A stretch of 64,000 bases of DNA from JBBQXH01 sp963710975 (GCA_963710975.1 CAVQCG010000001.1:372001-436000); one strand, 5' to 3'; counted from the stretch's first letter, positions 24,433 to 33,382 are shown. Notes: generated by a model from the letters alone, not told the origin. Program-made: numbers and translations.

Positions 24433-26649
24433 CTAGCGCCACCAGGGACGTGAGCCGATAGCCCGCACCTGCTCGAGCTGATCGTCGACGCTCACAAGTC
24501 GGTGGCGAACGTGCTCGATCCAGTTCCCAGCCCACGCAATGCCCAACAGGTGCTCGATCTGGAGCCTCGACGGGTTGCGGCCGCATGCGCCGACGCAGGC
24601 GCTGACGATTCCGGCCGTTCCGAAATCGTCGCCGACCAGGACCGCCCGGCCCGTGCGAGCCTTCCCCCCGACGGCGTCGGCGGCACCCTGGATCTCATGG
24701 TGAAGGCCGTCGAGATCGTGCTCAATCGACGCGGCTGCCGCATCGAAGCCAGAGACGGCCCGTACACCCGCGTCCGTGTCGCGACTGCGTCGCCGACGAG
24801 CCGCAGGTGCTCTCCGAAACCCAGGATCCCTCCCCACACCTGAGGCGTCAAGGTCTTGGGTCCACGCTCGTTGAGGTACGTCGAGAAAGCTTCCCCGGCG
24901 CGGAGGCCTGACGTCGTCGCGGCCGCTGCGAGCGCCGTCACCGGCTCGCCTGGAGGCCACTTCAGTGCGTCGTCGATCGTCCCCTTCACGTAATCGCCTC
25001 CCGCCTCGAGCAGGGCGGAGAGAGCGCTTCGAAGCTGGCCGCGCGCGCCACGCGGCCAGAGCAGGACACCGACGACGATGCTCGTCGCGCAGCCGATCAG
25101 GATGTCCTCGACGCGAATCAGCCCGGTTCTCCAACCCTGGGGCTCGATGAGGTTGAACAGGACGACGACTGTCACCGTAAACATGGCCTGCCCGACGATC
25201 ACGTGGATGGCGGTTGGGGTGTAGACGGCGAGGAAGACGCAGATCGGCAGCAGCACCCACAGCGCCGTCTCGCTCTCGCCAACGGCGAGGAGGGCTGCGG
25301 TTGCGAGCCCGAATCCCGCGAGTGTGCCCGCGAGCGCCTGCCATGCAGCGAAGCTCGTCGTGACCGCATTCGACTTCAGAACGGTCATCGTTCCGAGAAC
25401 GACCCAGAATGCGTGGTCTAGGCGGGCCAGGTCGGCGATGAGGATCGCGAGCCCCAGCGCTATCGCGGCCCTGAGGCCGGAACGGAACCAGACCGAGTCC
25501 GGGCGTAGGTGGCTCTCCAATATCACCCACAAGCTCTTCACGGTTCCGGTGAGACTGCCCTGCGGGACGAGCGGGGGGATCTCGAACGCGTCCGGATCGA
25601 CCCGCTGGCCTCCGAGGATCGCGGCGTTCTCGGCGATCGACACGGTCAGGTACGACAGCATGCGAAGCCGGAACGAGCGATCGATGCTTCTGCCGATCGC
25701 GCCGGCGTCCTCTCCGTCGACCAACCCCTTGGCCAGGGACGCCGCCACGGATTCGTAGTAGCTCTCGCGTTCGGCCTCGAGCGCATGACTCTCGACCGCG
25801 GCGCCGGGTTCTCCGAGGCCGGATGCGGCATCACGCAGCGTCGAGACCGTGGCTGCGCCGAGACTCGCGTCCCGCTCGTCGAACGGCTTGCCCAAGTCAC
25901 GATCGGTGACGAGCTCCAGCGCCAACGCATGGAACCAGGAGAGCTCCTCGACGAGATAGGCGATCGCCTGATCGTGAGCCGTGGGCCCAGCCGGCCGGTA
26001 CGGCATCGACCGGTAGAACCGGCGCATGGCCACCATCGCCTCGGTTGACGCTCGCGACAGGCTTTCGAGGGCCGTGGCGGAGACCCCTGACGTGAGCGTG
26101 GCATCGACGAGAGCCACTGCTGCGTCGATCGCCTCCTCGATGAGGCGCTTGAGCCTACTGCGGTCATGGCGCGGCCAGAGAAAGAGGGCCGCCACGGTGC
26201 AGGCGGCGCCGGCGAGCCCCCAGCCGGCGATCCTCGACGGGATCGCCGCAGCATCGTCGGGGACGGCGACGGCAAGGACGAACGAAAGCGACGCCGCAAG
26301 GCCACCTGCGGCGACGTATCCCCCGAGCACCGCTCCGAAGACGATCGCGAACGCGACGACAGCCATGCCCGCAGCCGCGATCCAGGCATTGCCGCTGAGG
26401 ACGGTCCCAAGGCTGATGAGTATTGCCCCACAGGCCGTCAGGAGGAGATAGGCGGCGAGCCGTGCACGCGGCAGCCCCGCCGAAGTCCGCGAACGCGAGC
26501 ATCGAGAACGACCCGAAGGCGGCGAACAGGGAGAGCTGCGTGTTGTCGAACGCAACGGTGGTGATTCCGAAGAGCGCGGGCATCACCAGTGCCGTTCGGG
26601 CCGCTCGCCGCAACGCCGTGTGGCTCGGATCGTGCGCCGCGAGGTTCAT
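24433..26649 (-). CDS. FUSC-family inner-membrane exporter, two frameshifts
   Basis: The product would be about 735 residues with two blocks of membrane helices (residues ~20-150 and ~370-510) separated by a long helical region, the duplicated FUSC/aromatic-acid-exporter layout. The frame is broken twice. Near 26475 a CCCC run (plus strand) moves the frame between FADFGG and LPRARLAAY, as if one base were inserted. Near 24760 the C-terminal ~110 residues shift frame. Start ATG 26649. Conservation on both sides of each break suggests recent mutations or sequencing errors. Substrate unknown. Confidence 0.7.
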
Positions 26650-26737
26650 GGCGCCGCATCGTACGCAACCCCCACGGCCGGGCATACGCACGCCCACCGA
26701 GGTCGTACACTTCCCGCAAGCGACCCTGGAGGCACGT

Positions 26738-27316
26738 GTGACGAGCCTGGTCGAGCCGGAGGGCAGGCGGCCGAACGACTCGGCAGTCCTGCTCCTCGTG
26801 CCGTTCCTCGTGTTCGCGTGGATCACGCTCGTCTTCGCGACTGCGGCGAACGTGAATCGCCTCGCCCAGGGCGATGCGAAGCCGAAGTACTTCGACCTCT
26901 TCTTCAGCGACCCGATCCACATGAAGGTGTGGCTGGCGTCGGTCGTGGCGCTACTGGCGCTGTTTCAGGTCTTCAGCGCGGCATGGATCTTCCGGAAGCT
27001 CCCGTGGACGCGGCCGGCATGGATCGGCACCGCGCACCGGTGGTCAGGCCGGACGGCATTCCTTCTCAGCCTGCCGGTCGCCTACCACTGCATCTTCCTC
27101 CTCGGGTTCCAGGAGTACTCGACCAGGGCCCTCGCCCATTCGCTGCTCGGCTGCTTCTTCTACGGCGCGATCGCGGCGAAGGTGACAGTCGTCCGGATGC
27201 GCGGCCTTCCCGGCTGGGCGCTTCCCATCGCCGGGGGGCTCGTCTTCGCGATCCTGATCGCCCTCTGGTATACGAGCTCGCTCTGGTTCTTCGAGAACAG
27301 CGGCTTCGCCCTCTGA
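26738..27316 (+). CDS. membrane protein, DUF6529/cytochrome b561-like
   Basis: 192 residues from GTG 26738, which has a GGAGG ribosome site about 6 nt upstream and a TACACT box at 26706-26711. Four to five hydrophobic segments carry histidines at spacings reminiscent of b561-type diheme proteins (AHRWSGR, AYHC, LAHSLLG). Haem binding is inference from these residues only. The stop abuts the stop of the convergent LysM gene. Confidence 0.55.
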   Translation: MTSLVEPEGRRPNDSAVLLLVPFLVFAWITLVFATAANVNRLAQGDAKPKYFDLFFSDPIHMKVWLASVVALLALFQVFSAAWIFRKLPWTRPAWIGTAHRWSGRTAFLLSLPVAYHCIFLLGFQEYSTRALAHSLLGCFFYGAIAAKVTVVRMRGLPGWALPIAGGLVFAILIALWYTSSLWFFENSGFAL

Positions 27317-27652
27317 TCAGGCGACGCGAACGCGCTGTCCAGGCTCGAGGGCGAGTGGGTCGACGTCGGGGTTGAGCGTGAGCAGGACCTCGACCGACGT
27401 CCCGAACCGGGTCGCGATCGCTTCGAGGGTGTCGCCCGTCTTCACCTTGTAGAACTTCTTCTTCCCCGGCGCAGCGTCCGTTTCACCGAGATCCGTCGTC
27501 ACCTCCACCGCGGTACCCGATCCGGCGGTCGAGGCCGACGAAGCCGGGCCATCGTCGAGCGCGCGCTGGACGACCACGACGAGGACGACGACCGCGAGAA
27601 CGAACACGATCGGGGCAACGATCCGCGTCAACCAGATGCGACCTCTGTCCAT
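27317..27652 (-). CDS. membrane-anchored LysM-domain protein
   Basis: 111 residues: a single transmembrane segment at about residues 10-29, a Ser/Thr/Ala-rich linker, and a C-terminal LysM domain (YKVKTGDTLEAIATRFG through PGQRVRVA). It likely binds peptidoglycan from the outer face of the membrane. The ATG is 7 bp after the pyrF stop, so the two are co-transcribed. No catalytic domain. Confidence 0.85.
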   Translation of the reverse strand: MDRGRIWLTRIVAPIVFVLAVVVLVVVVQRALDDGPASSASTAGSGTAVEVTTDLGETDAAPGKKKFYKVKTGDTLEAIATRFGTSVEVLLTLNPDVDPLALEPGQRVRVA

Positions 27653-27659
27653 GCCTCGT

Positions 27660-28589
27660 CTACCAGCCCGACGCCGCCCAGATCTCGCCGCGAAGATGCG
27701 CCGCCGACTGGCGCGCTGCGCCACGCCAGTCGTCCGTGTCAGACCGGAAGGCGTACATGATCGCGCGGGAGACCGGGACGAGAGCGCTCGCCGGTCCGCT
27801 CGTGAACGCGCGCGACACATCGCCCGGACGAGCCCCCTGTGCGCCGATGCCGGGCAGCAAGAGCACAGACCGGGGGAGCAATCGGCGTGCCTCGCCGATC
27901 GCACGGGGGTAGGTGGCACCAACCACCGCGCCGACACTCGAGAGCCCGCGTTCCCCGACGAGATCCGCGCCCCAGTCCTCGACGAGCTCGGCGACGTGAT
28001 GCCAGACCGGTCGGCCGTCCGAGAGCACGAGGTCCTGGATGTCGGCGCTGCCCGAATTGGATGTCTTGACGAGGCAGAAGAGTCCCGCTCCCGACCGGCG
28101 GCAGGCCGCGAGCATGGGCTCGAGTGAGTCCCTTCCCAGATACGGGTTGACGGTCAGCGCGTCGGCGACGGGCAAACGCCCGTCGCGAGGTTCGACATAG
28201 GCGGCGGCGTACGCGCGGGCGGTCGAGCCGATGTCGCCGCGCTTGCCGTCGGCGATGACGATCAACTCGGCGGCACGCGCATAGTCGCACACCCCCTCGA
28301 ACGCTCTGATTCCGTCCGCCCCGAGAGCCTCGAAGAACGCAAGCTGCGGCTTGACGCCGACGACGTACTGGGCGACCGCGTCGATGATCCCGCGGCAAAA
28401 GCGCTCACACGCTTCAGCGGCCGCGAAACGGCCCGTATGGGTGGCTCCTCTCAGCTCGACGGGGAGAAGCTCCGGCCGCGGATCGAGGCCGATGACGAGC
28501 TGGCTTCGCTTCCGCTCGACGGCCTCGGCGAGCCGGTCGCCAAACGAGCCGGCGAGTACCGAGGACGCGTCTTTCAACTCGCTGGCCAT
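27660..28589 (-). CDS. pyrF: orotidine-5'-phosphate decarboxylase, type 2
   Basis: Makes UMP from OMP. 309 residues is the longer type 2 (actinobacterial/myxococcal) form. The active-site signature DGKRGDIGST and the late LLPGIGAQG phosphate loop are present. ATG 28589 has TAGCCT 8 nt upstream, overlapping the end of the exonuclease gene. pyrE lies 1.2 kb away on the same strand. Confidence 0.93.
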   Translation of the reverse strand: MASELKDASSVLAGSFGDRLAEAVERKRSQLVIGLDPRPELLPVELRGATHTGRFAAAEACERFCRGIIDAVAQYVVGVKPQLAFFEALGADGIRAFEGVCDYARAAELIVIADGKRGDIGSTARAYAAAYVEPRDGRLPVADALTVNPYLGRDSLEPMLAACRRSGAGLFCLVKTSNSGSADIQDLVLSDGRPVWHHVAELVEDWGADLVGERGLSSVGAVVGATYPRAIGEARRLLPRSVLLLPGIGAQGARPGDVSRAFTSGPASALVPVSRAIMYAFRSDTDDWRGAARQSAAHLRGEIWAASGW

Positions 28590-28595
28590 CCCTGC

Positions 28596-29342
28596 CTAGG
28601 CTAGATGATCCACCGGCGTCACCCGGCTGCGCGTGAGTGCGCAGAGATCGGCCACGGTGCGCGCACCACGATCGGTGGCGACGTCGAGCAGCTGGACGAG
28701 GATCTCTGTGGTCGCGCGCGCATCCGGGAGGGCGCGATGACATGGCACACTCGAGGTTCCGTAGAAGTCAGCGAGAGCGGCAAGGCTTGCCCGCTCGATC
28801 CGATCGCCGAGAAGCCGCCGCGCAAGCACCATCGTGTCGACGAGTGGGCTTGCGACGCGGTCGCCCCCCATCCTGACGAGCTCCTGGTCGAGAAACGCGA
28901 TGTCGAACCGCACGTTGTGCCCGACGATGACCGCGTCGCGCGTGAAGGAGAGGAGTCGACGAACGGCCCGCGGCGCAGGGCAGCCGTGGCTGAGCACGAT
29001 GTCGAGCTCGCGGCAGACCTCGCCACCCTGGAGGAGCACGCCCCCGATCTCCGAGATCTGGGCGGCGCCGGCGACGAAGCCCGTCGTTTCGAGGTCGATG
29101 ACGGCAAAGCGAGCCTCGTCGAGCGCGACATCGGCTCCCGGTGGCGGAGCGAGCTCGATGGCGCTGCCCCTCCGGACCAGCCGGGCATCTCGCGCCACGA
29201 CGTCGTCGAGGAGCGCCTGAACGACGGGCTCCGGGCCTGCGGTCAGAGCGAGGAGGATCCGGCCAGCCTCCGCGACCGGAACGCTCCCACGGCGCTCGAC
29301 GACACGAGCGAGCCGGTCGGCTGCGTCGACTCGAACGAGCAT
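28596..29342 (-). CDS. DEDDh 3'-5' exonuclease (DnaQ-like), SOS-type promoter
   Basis: 248 residues from ATG 29342. An N-terminal ~75-residue winged or helical segment precedes the exonuclease domain: Exo I VIDLETTGF (D83, E85), Exo II VGHNVRFDIAFL, Exo III HRALPDARAT with the DEDDh His and Asp. It resembles the epsilon/DinG-type proofreading nucleases of Actinobacteria. A TAGAGT box lies 7 nt before the ATG, and directly behind it is a palindrome matching the LexA box, so DNA-damage induction is likely. An upstream GTG (29351) is disfavoured because it would overlap the -10. Confidence 0.85.
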   Translation of the reverse strand: MLVRVDAADRLARVVERRGSVPVAEAGRILLALTAGPEPVVQALLDDVVARDARLVRRGSAIELAPPPGADVALDEARFAVIDLETTGFVAGAAQISEIGGVLLQGGEVCRELDIVLSHGCPAPRAVRRLLSFTRDAVIVGHNVRFDIAFLDQELVRMGGDRVASPLVDTMVLARRLLGDRIERASLAALADFYGTSSVPCHRALPDARATTEILVQLLDVATDRGARTVADLCALTRSRVTPVDHLA

Positions 29343-29349
29343 CGCCTCC

Positions 29350-29371
29350 ACTCTAGGCGAACGTACGTTCC
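29350..29371 (-). promoter_or_regulatory. LexA-type SOS box and -10 of exonuclease gene
   Basis: GAACGTACGTTC (29359-29370) is a perfect 12-bp palindrome fitting the Gram-positive/actinobacterial LexA consensus GAAC-RNRY-GTTC. The TAGAGT -10 (29355-29350) follows within 3 bp. LexA bound here would occlude the promoter. Confidence 0.6.
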
Positions 29372-29377
29372 TGCGCT

Positions 29378-29417
29378 CCGTCCCTCGGACGGCGAGGGCC
29401 GCGCTAGGCGGCCCTCG
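29378..29417 (-). terminator. tandem hairpins after hup
   Basis: Two perfect stems, CCGTCC/GGACGG (29378-29392) and a 10-bp CGAGGGCCGC/GCGGCCCTCG (29393-29417), lie downstream of the HU stop on the minus strand. No T-tract. Likely the hup terminator, insulating the SOS promoter. Confidence 0.5.
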
Positions 29418-29439
29418 GAGGATCGACAGCGGTCTGGCG

Positions 29440-29718
29440 CTACCCGCGAACAGCTGCCTTCAGCGCGCTCCCCGCCGTGAACTTGGGCACATTCGCGGCC
29501 GGAATATGCACCTTCTCCGTGGGGTTTCGAGGATTCACGCCCTGGCGGGCGGCGCGGTGGACCCTCGAGAACTTGCCGAAGCCCGTGAACGTCACCGAAT
29601 CGCCTTTCTTCAGCGCATCCTCGATCGTCTCGAGCATCGCATCTACCGCGTCAGCGGCCGCGCGCTTCGAGAGTCCACTCTTGTCAGCCACCTGATCGAT
29701 GAACTCCGCTTTTGTCAC
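29440..29718 (-). CDS. hup: HU-family DNA-binding protein
   Basis: 92 residues with the full HU fold: N-terminal TKAEFIDQVADKSGLSK, a central GFGKF turn, the beta-arm RQGVNPRNPTEKVHIPA with the intercalating Asn-Pro, and a C-terminal helix. A nucleoid-associated architectural protein. GTG 29718 has a GGGGAG ribosome site about 10 nt upstream. No long basic C-terminal tail, unlike mycobacterial HU. Confidence 0.95.
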   Translation of the reverse strand: MTKAEFIDQVADKSGLSKRAAADAVDAMLETIEDALKKGDSVTFTGFGKFSRVHRAARQGVNPRNPTEKVHIPAANVPKFTAGSALKAAVRG

Positions 29719-29772
29719 TTTCGCCCACTCCCCTCGAGGTCGACGGTACCTAAAGCTTCTCCTGATCGCGGG

Positions 29773-29801
29773 AGCCTAGCAGGAGGGTCGGTTGCTCTCA
29801 A
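29773..29801 (-). promoter_or_regulatory. sigma-A-type promoter of hup
   Basis: On the minus strand TTGAGA (29801-29796), a 17-bp spacer and TAGGCT (29778-29773) form a near-consensus promoter about 55 bp before the hup start. Confidence 0.5.
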
Positions 29802-29822
29802 CGATGCGGGTTTGCGGATGAC

Positions 29823-30353
29823 TCAGGCCGTGCTCAGCTGCTGCGCGCTGAAAAGTCGAACGAGCCGGACGCCGAGAGCCGCGAGAGCGTCGGCGCCACC
29901 CTCTTCCCGGTCGACGACGCAGATCGCCGTGCGGCACTCGAGCCCCGCCGCTCGGAGGCTGTGAACCGCGTCTGCCGCCGCCCCGCCCGAGGTCACGACA
30001 TCCTCCACGAGACACACGAGCTCGCCTGGCTCGGAGACGCCCTCGAGGAGCCTATCCGTCCCGTAGCCCTTGCTGGCCTTGCGGACGATCAGGAACGGAA
30101 GACCCGACGCAAGCGACGCAGCTGCCGCGAGAGCGACTGCACCCAGCTCGGGCCCGGCGAGGCGAACCGCGCCTGGCTCCTCCGCCTGAACGGCCGCGGC
30201 GATGCGCGATCCGAGTGGGGCCAGCAACTCTGGTCGTGTCTCGAAGCGGTACTTGTCGAGGTAGTACGTCGAGCGCCTCCCCGAGCGGAGCAGGAAGTCG
30301 CCCTCGAGGTAGGCATGGGCCCGGATCAGCCGGGCGAGCTCGGCATCGTCCAC
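29823..30353 (-). CDS. pyrE: orotate phosphoribosyltransferase
   Basis: 176 residues. The PRPP-binding signature VCLVEDVVTSGGAA and the KASKGYGTDR lysine loop identify a pyrimidine PRTase making OMP. GTG 30353 begins just after the stop of a small membrane-protein gene, so pyrE is distal in a Roadblock-small TM-pyrE operon. pyrF is nearby but in another unit. Confidence 0.92.
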   Translation of the reverse strand: MDDAELARLIRAHAYLEGDFLLRSGRRSTYYLDKYRFETRPELLAPLGSRIAAAVQAEEPGAVRLAGPELGAVALAAAASLASGLPFLIVRKASKGYGTDRLLEGVSEPGELVCLVEDVVTSGGAAADAVHSLRAAGLECRTAICVVDREEGGADALAALGVRLVRLFSAQQLSTA

Positions 30354-30355
30354 GC

Positions 30356-30568
30356 TTACGCAGCGAATCGAGCGGCTGCGACAACGTCGCGGGCGAGCGG
30401 CAGGAGCCGCTCAGCATCCACCGAGCCCGGCTCGATCGAGATCATCGATCCGTCGGCGAAGTACAGATCGATGTGATCCTGCTTCCGGGAGCGTCGGCGC
30501 CACATGACGGCACCGGCCAGAGCGGCGGCTCCGATCACGACGCCGGTGAGAACCTTACCCCGCGCCAT
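30356..30568 (-). CDS. small single-pass membrane protein
   Basis: 70 residues. The N-terminal hydrophobic segment at about residues 5-22 is followed by a basic stop-transfer RRRSRK and a soluble part (HIDLYFADGSMISIEPGS) resembling a short beta domain. Its ATG lies inside the 3' end of the Roadblock gene (14-bp overlap) and its stop abuts pyrE. Function unknown; co-translation with the Roadblock protein suggests a membrane partner. Confidence 0.65.
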   Translation of the reverse strand: MARGKVLTGVVIGAAALAGAVMWRRRSRKQDHIDLYFADGSMISIEPGSVDAERLLPLARDVVAAARFAA

Positions 30569-30992
30569 TTCCCGATCCCTCCTCGGATGCTTCCTTCTCG
30601 GCCTTCTTCGACCCTGACCGCGCCTTCGGCTTCGGGGTCAGACCTTCTCCCGCGACGTGACGGAGGCAGGTCTTGAGGTCGTAGAACACGAGCCCGACAG
30701 TCGGGTCGGGCGTCGTCACGGCCGCGAGCACTCGATCGTCGTCGCGTACGGCGAAGACGCATGCGTCGGGAATCACGGCCTGGAGCTGCACGAGCTTCTC
30801 GCGCGCATCGGCGCCGCCCATGCTCTCCTCGGCCGCCGTGAAGAGCTCTCGCGCGGCGCGAGCGACGGCGTCCGAGCGAGCGCTGTCGGTCATGCTCGAT
30901 GCGATGACCGTGCCCGCAGAATCGAGGATCACCGCTGCTTCGATCTGAGTGGAGATCTCGGTCAGGTCGGCGAGAGCCTGGGCCGCGTCCAT
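30555..30992 (-). CDS. Roadblock/LC7-domain protein
   Basis: 145 residues from ATG 30992 (TAGCGT box 7 nt upstream). Residues 1-110 have the Roadblock/longin pattern (AALADLTEISTQIEAAVILDS-type opening), followed by a Lys/Glu-rich disordered tail of ~30 residues. Roadblock proteins regulate small GTPases (MglB type) or act as scaffolds; no MglA-like GTPase is in this window. The frame continues far upstream, but only as an antisense mirror of rdgB. Confidence 0.75.
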   Translation of the reverse strand: MDAAQALADLTEISTQIEAAVILDSAGTVIASSMTDSARSDAVARAARELFTAAEESMGGADAREKLVQLQAVIPDACVFAVRDDDRVLAAVTTPDPTVGLVFYDLKTCLRHVAGEGLTPKPKARSGSKKAEKEASEEGSGNGAG

Positions 30993-31044
30993 GCCGAGCA
31001 CGCTAGCACACCTTCCGTAGCCGGGCAGCGCCCTCGAAACGTTC

Positions 31045-31653
31045 TCAGGGTGAGACTGCGGCAAGGAGTGCGCGGGCCGCTCTCGCCCGGTGACTGCGCG
31101 ACTCCTTCCAGTCCTCGCCGAGCTCTCCGACCGTCTTCTGTTCACCGCTGGGAATGAAGACCGGGTCGTATCCGAAGCCCGCAGAGCCGCGCCGCCGATC
31201 TGCGATCGACCCTTCGAGCTGCCCGTTCGCAACGTACTCGACTCCAGCCGGGTCGATAGCGACGATCGTGCACCGGTACCGTGCCGCCCGGCTCTGCGCG
31301 GCATCCGCTGCGAGCTCGACGAGGAGCCGCTCGACGTTCTGGTCGTCGGTCGCGTTCGACCCGGCGAACCGGGCGGAGCGGATGCCCGGAGCACCACCCA
31401 ATGCGTCGACCTCGAGGCCCGAGTCCTCTCCGATGACCCACTCGGCCGGCGCGACGTGCGGGCGCCCCCACCTCGCTTTGGCCCGGGCATTCTCCTCGAA
31501 GGTCGCTCCGACCTCCTCGCCGATACCTGCCGTATCGAGAGGACGCAGGTCCCAGTCGGGCAGCGACCGCCGAAGCTCTCTGAGCTTGCCGGGGTTTCCT
31601 GAGACGAGCGCCGCCTTCACCGCCAGCCGCTTCAGTTCGCCTGGGTCTCTCAC
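31045..31653 (-). CDS. rdgB: XTP/dITP diphosphatase (RdgB/HAM1)
   Basis: 202 residues. It removes non-canonical purine nucleoside triphosphates. SGNPGKLREL at the N-terminus binds the triphosphate; FEENARAKAR, GEDSGLEVDALGG and GFGYDPVFIP are diagnostic. The GTG at 31653 is 6 bp from the rph stop; an internal GTG at 31620, just before the conserved core, is an alternative. The rph-rdgB pairing is conserved in many bacteria. Confidence 0.93.
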   Translation of the reverse strand: MRDPGELKRLAVKAALVSGNPGKLRELRRSLPDWDLRPLDTAGIGEEVGATFEENARAKARWGRPHVAPAEWVIGEDSGLEVDALGGAPGIRSARFAGSNATDDQNVERLLVELAADAAQSRAARYRCTIVAIDPAGVEYVANGQLEGSIADRRRGSAGFGYDPVFIPSGEQKTVGELGEDWKESRSHRARAARALLAAVSP

Positions 31654-31659
31654 TTCCCG

Positions 31660-32358
31660 TCAGGCGCGATCGAGCGCCTGCTGCTGGCGCTCTGCGATCA
31701 CGGCGATCCCGGCCGTCGCAAGATCGACCAGCCCATCCAGGCTGACTCGAGTGAACGGTGTCGTCTCGGCCGTCGCCTGAATCTCGATCAGGCGCCCACT
31801 CCCCGTCATCACGACGTTCATGTCGACCTCGGCACTCGCGTCCTCGACGTAGTCGAGATCGAGCAGCTCCTCGCCGTCGACGATACCCACCGAAACGGCG
31901 ACAACGGCCTCGCCCGGGGGCGGCAGACCGATCTTCCGCGCTGCGAGGGCGAGCGCAACCCAGACACCGGAGATCGCGGCCGTTCGGGTGCCGCCGTCGG
32001 CCTGGATGACGTCGCAGTCGAGCCAGACCGTCCGCTCGCCGAGGGCCTCCATGTCGTAGGCGGCACGGATCGAGCGCCCGATCAGACGCTGGATCTCGAC
32101 CGTCCGCCCCTTCTGCTTCCCCGCACTCGCCTCGCGCTGTGTTCTCGTCCCGGTCGAGCCCGGGAGCATGCCGTACTCGGCCGTCAACCATCCGCGGCCC
32201 CGGCCAGAGAGCCAGCGGGGGACGCCGTCCTCGATCGACGCGGTGCACAAAACCCGTGTCCGCCCGAACGAGATAAGGGCCGACCCGTGCGCCTGCTCGA
32301 CGAAATCGGTGACGATCTCGACCGGGCGCAGCTCGTTTCTCGCGCGCCCCTCGCGCAT
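31660..32358 (-). CDS. rph: ribonuclease PH
   Basis: 232 residues from ATG 32358, supported by GGAGG 7 nt upstream. It trims tRNA 3' ends by phosphorolysis. Diagnostic stretches: GSALISFGRTRVLCTAS, EYGMLPGST, RSIRAAYD and the long WLDCDVIQADGGTRTA. The open frame continues upstream without similarity. Confidence 0.95.
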   Translation of the reverse strand: MREGRARNELRPVEIVTDFVEQAHGSALISFGRTRVLCTASIEDGVPRWLSGRGRGWLTAEYGMLPGSTGTRTQREASAGKQKGRTVEIQRLIGRSIRAAYDMEALGERTVWLDCDVIQADGGTRTAAISGVWVALALAARKIGLPPPGEAVVAVSVGIVDGEELLDLDYVEDASAEVDMNVVMTGSGRLIEIQATAETTPFTRVSLDGLVDLATAGIAVIAERQQQALDRA

Positions 32359-32411
32359 CAGTCGCCTCCGGTCACGGGACAGCCGCGCAGCTCCCGGCAC
32401 GTCTTCGTGCA

Positions 32412-32480
32412 GGTTTCGGCACGATCTGCGCACCATTCGCGCGCTCTCGCCGCATAGGCTGAAATCGGGAGGAGGCAAGG
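32412..32480 (+). promoter_or_regulatory. repeated promoter-like element, copy 1
   Basis: In the 145-bp gap between rph and murI. It shares with 43846-43912 the pattern CACGATC-NN-CGC, then TAGGCTGAAA exactly 35 nt after the first base of CACGATC, then a G-rich GGAGGC segment. TAGGCT (32455-32460) resembles a -10 on the plus strand. A G-rich/C-rich hairpin (about 32474-32501) follows. No plus-strand gene lies downstream, so a short antisense or small RNA is possible. Confidence 0.45.
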
Positions 32481-32503
32481 GGTGGCCCCCCGGCTTGTGC
32501 CGA

Positions 32504-33325
32504 TCACGCAGCCGCCCGTTCGAGCTCGCTCACGGCGACGACCTCGACGTCGCCGACGGGGAGTTGGAGAAAGCGTTCGCCGAGCGCCCGAAACTCATCG
32601 GGAGAGCCGGTCGTGAGGAAGCGGCACGTGCCCTCACGCCCCGGATCGTTCTCGACGAGTCTCCGGGCGAGCGTCTCGGCAACCTCCCGGGCTGTCTCCT
32701 CCGCAGAGAAGACGAGCGTGACGCCACGCCCGAAGGTCCGCTCGAAGACGGGTCGGACGAGCGGATAGTGCGTACACCCGAGGATGACGGTATCGACGTC
32801 AGCGGCCTTCAGCGGCCTCGCGTACTCGCGCACCGCATCTCCGATGCGACCATCGACCTCGGGCCCTGCCTCGATCAGCGGAACGAGCGTCGGGCAGGCG
32901 ACCTCGATCACCGTGGCGCCCGCGTCGAGCGCCATCACGGCTTGCGTGTACCGCCCGCTGGCCACGGTCGCCTCGGTTGCGAGCAGGCCGATCCGGCGAT
33001 TCCGCGTCGCCTGTACGGCGGCCCGGGCCTCGGGAGCGAGCACGCCGACGATCGGGACGGTCAACCGCTCCTGAAGCGCCGGGAGGGCAGCTGCGGTCGC
33101 GGAGTTGCAGGCGGCCAGGATCAACTTCACTCCCGTCGCCTGGAGATACGAGGCGATCTCGAGCGCGAAGCGACGGATCTCCCCGGACGGCCGGGGCCCG
33201 TACGGGCAGCGCGCACCGTCACCGAGGTAGACGAAGTCTTCATGCGGCATCGTCACGAGACACTCGTGCAGGACGGTCAGGCCGCCGGCGCCGGAATCGA
33301 AGAGTCCTATCGGACGACTGTCCAC
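32504..33325 (-). CDS. murI: glutamate racemase
   Basis: Makes D-glutamate for peptidoglycan. 273 residues from GTG 33325, which has TAGAAT 8 nt upstream. The two catalytic cysteines are C73 in AACNSATA and C184 in GCTHYPL; the N-terminal IGLFDSGAGGLTV is diagnostic. It lies upstream of rph-rdgB in the usual actinobacterial order. Confidence 0.95.
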   Translation of the reverse strand: MDSRPIGLFDSGAGGLTVLHECLVTMPHEDFVYLGDGARCPYGPRPSGEIRRFALEIASYLQATGVKLILAACNSATAAALPALQERLTVPIVGVLAPEARAAVQATRNRRIGLLATEATVASGRYTQAVMALDAGATVIEVACPTLVPLIEAGPEVDGRIGDAVREYARPLKAADVDTVILGCTHYPLVRPVFERTFGRGVTLVFSAEETAREVAETLARRLVENDPGREGTCRFLTTGSPDEFRALGERFLQLPVGDVEVVAVSELERAAA

Positions 33326-33382
33326 CGGCGCCGATTCTAGGTGCCGCACTGGATCCCGCGGAGCCGAACGTAGACTCTGGCT

